From NCBI GenBank assembly GCA_043782525.1, contig JAYWAJ010000530.1:1-7952 (forward strand): DNA of 7,952 nt. The letters are read 5' to 3'. Below the pieces are notes generated by a model. It saw only the letters and a list, made by a program, of their open reading frames with translations, was not told the DNA's origin and searched no databases. Below are positions 6,427 through 7,952 of this stretch, piece by piece. The stretch comes from 40CM-4-68-19 sp043782525. GTDB lineage: Bacteria > Myxococcota > Myxococcia > Myxococcales > 40CM-4-68-19. Every line of letters begins with the position of its first letter. Positions within the stretch are counted from its first letter, which is position 1. The position numbers were made by a program, and so were the translations under genes.

Positions 6427-6430
<4 letters not shown>
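5477..6430 (-). CDS. menA: 1,4-Dihydroxy-2-naphthoate polyprenyltransferase MenA with a repeat-encoded N-terminal tail
   Basis: MenA joins a polyprenyl diphosphate to dihydroxynaphthoate in the membrane, giving demethylmenaquinone. The protein has 317 residues. The UbiA-type core starts near residue 39 (LSVWLQAARPRTL) and has about eight hydrophobic segments. The first Asp-rich motif is NLANDYSDFKRGAD (91-104), the second NNLRDRVTDAKVGKNT (223-238). The start is GTG at 6430, which overlaps the menB stop as GTGA and has GAGGAG three bases upstream. No ATG, GTG or TTG lies between it and the core. Residues 3-37 are largely encoded by GGCCTCA heptamer repeats in two opposite orientations (QASGLRPEA, PEARGLRPEAS) and look unrelated to the family. 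The tail is probably disordered and cytoplasmic. Product is confident; the tail as translated protein is inferred from the start-codon logic. Confidence 0.93.
6319..6365 (-). repeat. GGCCTCA heptamer repeat, copy 2 arm A (menA N-terminal codons, TGAGGCC sense)
   Basis: Around four GGCCTCA units (one changed to GGCCTCG), then a spaced fifth unit at 6356-6362, read on the plus strand; menA therefore reads them as TGAGGCC. They encode PEARGLRPEAS at about residues 28-38. In this sense an uninterrupted run would place a TGA in frame every 21 bases; the run here is just short enough and degenerate enough to stay open. Confidence 0.8.
6386..6422 (-). repeat. GGCCTCA heptamer repeat, copy 2 arm B (menA N-terminal codons, open sense)
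   Basis: About five units of GGCCTCA (one GGCTTCA) on the minus strand, encoding GLRPQASGLRPEA of MenA at residues 5-17. It is inverted relative to arm A, about 20 bases away. The two arms could pair into a long stem in DNA or in the mRNA just behind the menA start codon. Confidence 0.8.
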
Positions 6431-7235
<805 letters not shown>

Positions 7236-7239
<4 letters not shown>

Positions 7240-7916
7240 CGCAGCGCTCCTCTGAAGGCTTCCGGTTGTTCGAGATGGACGAGGTGGCCGCAGTCGAGCA
7301 GGCGCAGCTGCGCGTGCGGCAGGCCGTGGTGCAGGCGGGTGGCGAGGCCGGTGAACTTGGCGTCGCGGGTGCCGGCCAGGACCACCGTCGGCACGCGCAA
7401 CTCGCCCAGCTCGCTCCAGTAGCTCGGCTGGGCGCCAGGCCCCAGGTGCCGCAGCGCGCTGGCGAGGCCGGCGGCGTCGTGGCGGAGGCGCTGCTGTTGC
7501 AACTGTTGCATCAGCGGCGGCGGCAGCGCCAGGAGCGGATGCTGCTCCCACTTCTCCACGAAGGCCGGGACGCCGCGCTCCTCCACGAAGCGCGCCAGCT
7601 CCTCGTCTTCCGCGCGGCGCCGGGCCCGCGCGGCGTCGTCCTCGAGGCCGGCCGTCCCGCTCGCCAGCACCAGCCGCAGGATCTTCTCCGGCCGGCGCAG
7701 CGCCAGCGCCAGCGCCAGCCGCGCGCCCATCGAGTAGCCGCCCAGGACCACGGGCCCTGGCTCGAGCATCGGCTCCAGCCGGTCGAGCCCGTCCTCCCAC
7801 GACGCGGCGGGCGGCGCGCCGTCGTGGCCGGGGAGCGCCGGTGTGACCGCGTCGATCCCGAGGTGCTGGAACGAGGTCGCGCCGCCGGTGAAGCCGTGCA
7901 GGAGGACGGTCCTCAT
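7236..7916 (-). CDS. menH: SHCHC synthase MenH (alpha/beta hydrolase)
   Basis: MenH removes pyruvate from SEPHCHC to form SHCHC in menaquinone synthesis. The 226-residue protein has the alpha/beta-hydrolase layout: LHGF (6-9) for the oxyanion hole, the nucleophile elbow GYSMG with Ser62, the acid Asp185 in AGTRDAKF, and His211 in CGHLVHLEQPEAF. It is a little shorter than E. coli MenH (252 residues). Alone the fold would allow many esterases, but its place between the menD tip and menB makes MenH the clear choice. ATG 7916 has GGGGAG six bases upstream and overlaps the preceding stop as ATGA; its stop overlaps menB as ATGA. A glutamine-rich segment (QQLQQQ, 137-142) lies in the lid region. 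Confidence 0.9.
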
Positions 7917-7952
7917 GGCGCGCTCCCCAGCGCGTCGATGACCGCCTGCTGC
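7913..7952 (-). CDS. menD: 3' tip of the upstream gene, probably menD (partial)
   Basis: Only the last 12 codons are visible, reading QQAVIDALGSAP then TGA, which overlaps the menH ATG as ATGA. MenD (SEPHCHC synthase, ThDP-dependent) acts just before MenH and commonly precedes it in men operons, and a short amphipathic helix is a usual MenD ending. The assignment rests on context only; the sequence here is too short to identify the family. Confidence 0.5.
   Translation of the reverse strand, partial: QQAVIDALGSAP

Noticed and set aside
7489..7512. Short TGTTGCAAC-type direct repeat within menH
   Set aside because: It simply encodes a glutamine-rich run in the MenH lid region.

Overview
The window is very GC-rich, with G or C at nearly every third codon position in the genes. 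It looks like bacterial chromosome from a high-GC lineage. A Myxococcota (former Deltaproteobacteria) source would fit the complete-looking classical menaquinone cluster, the 4-hydroxybutyryl-CoA dehydratase-like flavoprotein and the GGCCTCA heptamer repeats. That is an impression from gene content, not a proven assignment.

Layout. Positions 1-1380 (+) hold the 3' part of a gene for a 4-hydroxybutyryl-CoA dehydratase / HpaB-family flavoprotein; its N-terminus lies outside the window. Positions 1381-1787 are a convergent spacer. It holds an A7-TAA-T7 island, a coding-like but frame-broken stretch (about 1503-1760), and a Rho-independent terminator facing the minus strand. From 1788 to the right edge everything is on the minus strand. 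In transcription order (right to left) it reads: menD 3' tip (partial), menH, menB, menA, menC, menE, moaA and a small exported PepSY protein.

How the genes work together. MenD, MenH, MenC, MenE, MenB and MenA are steps of the classical o-succinylbenzoate route to menaquinone. Only MenF (isochorismate synthase), most of MenD, the final methyltransferase and the thioesterase are not visible here. Four consecutive junctions overlap (ATGA, ATGA, GTGA, TGATG), which points to one translationally coupled operon. moaA (first step of molybdenum cofactor synthesis) follows menE after 19 bases. This ties quinone synthesis to molybdoenzymes, which often take electrons from menaquinol in anaerobic respiration. 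A promoter-like element overlaps the 5' end of moaA, so moaA and the PepSY gene may also be transcribed on their own.

The most unusual features are two. First, a heptanucleotide repeat (GGCCTCA) occurs twice, each time fused in frame to a gene end: the C-terminus of the flavoprotein and the N-terminus of MenA. Second, the flavoprotein resembles 4-hydroxybutyryl-CoA dehydratase closely but appears to have lost two of four Fe-S ligands and the main catalytic residues. I saw no RNA genes, CRISPR array, insertion sequence or phage genes, and no clear novel defence-type system.
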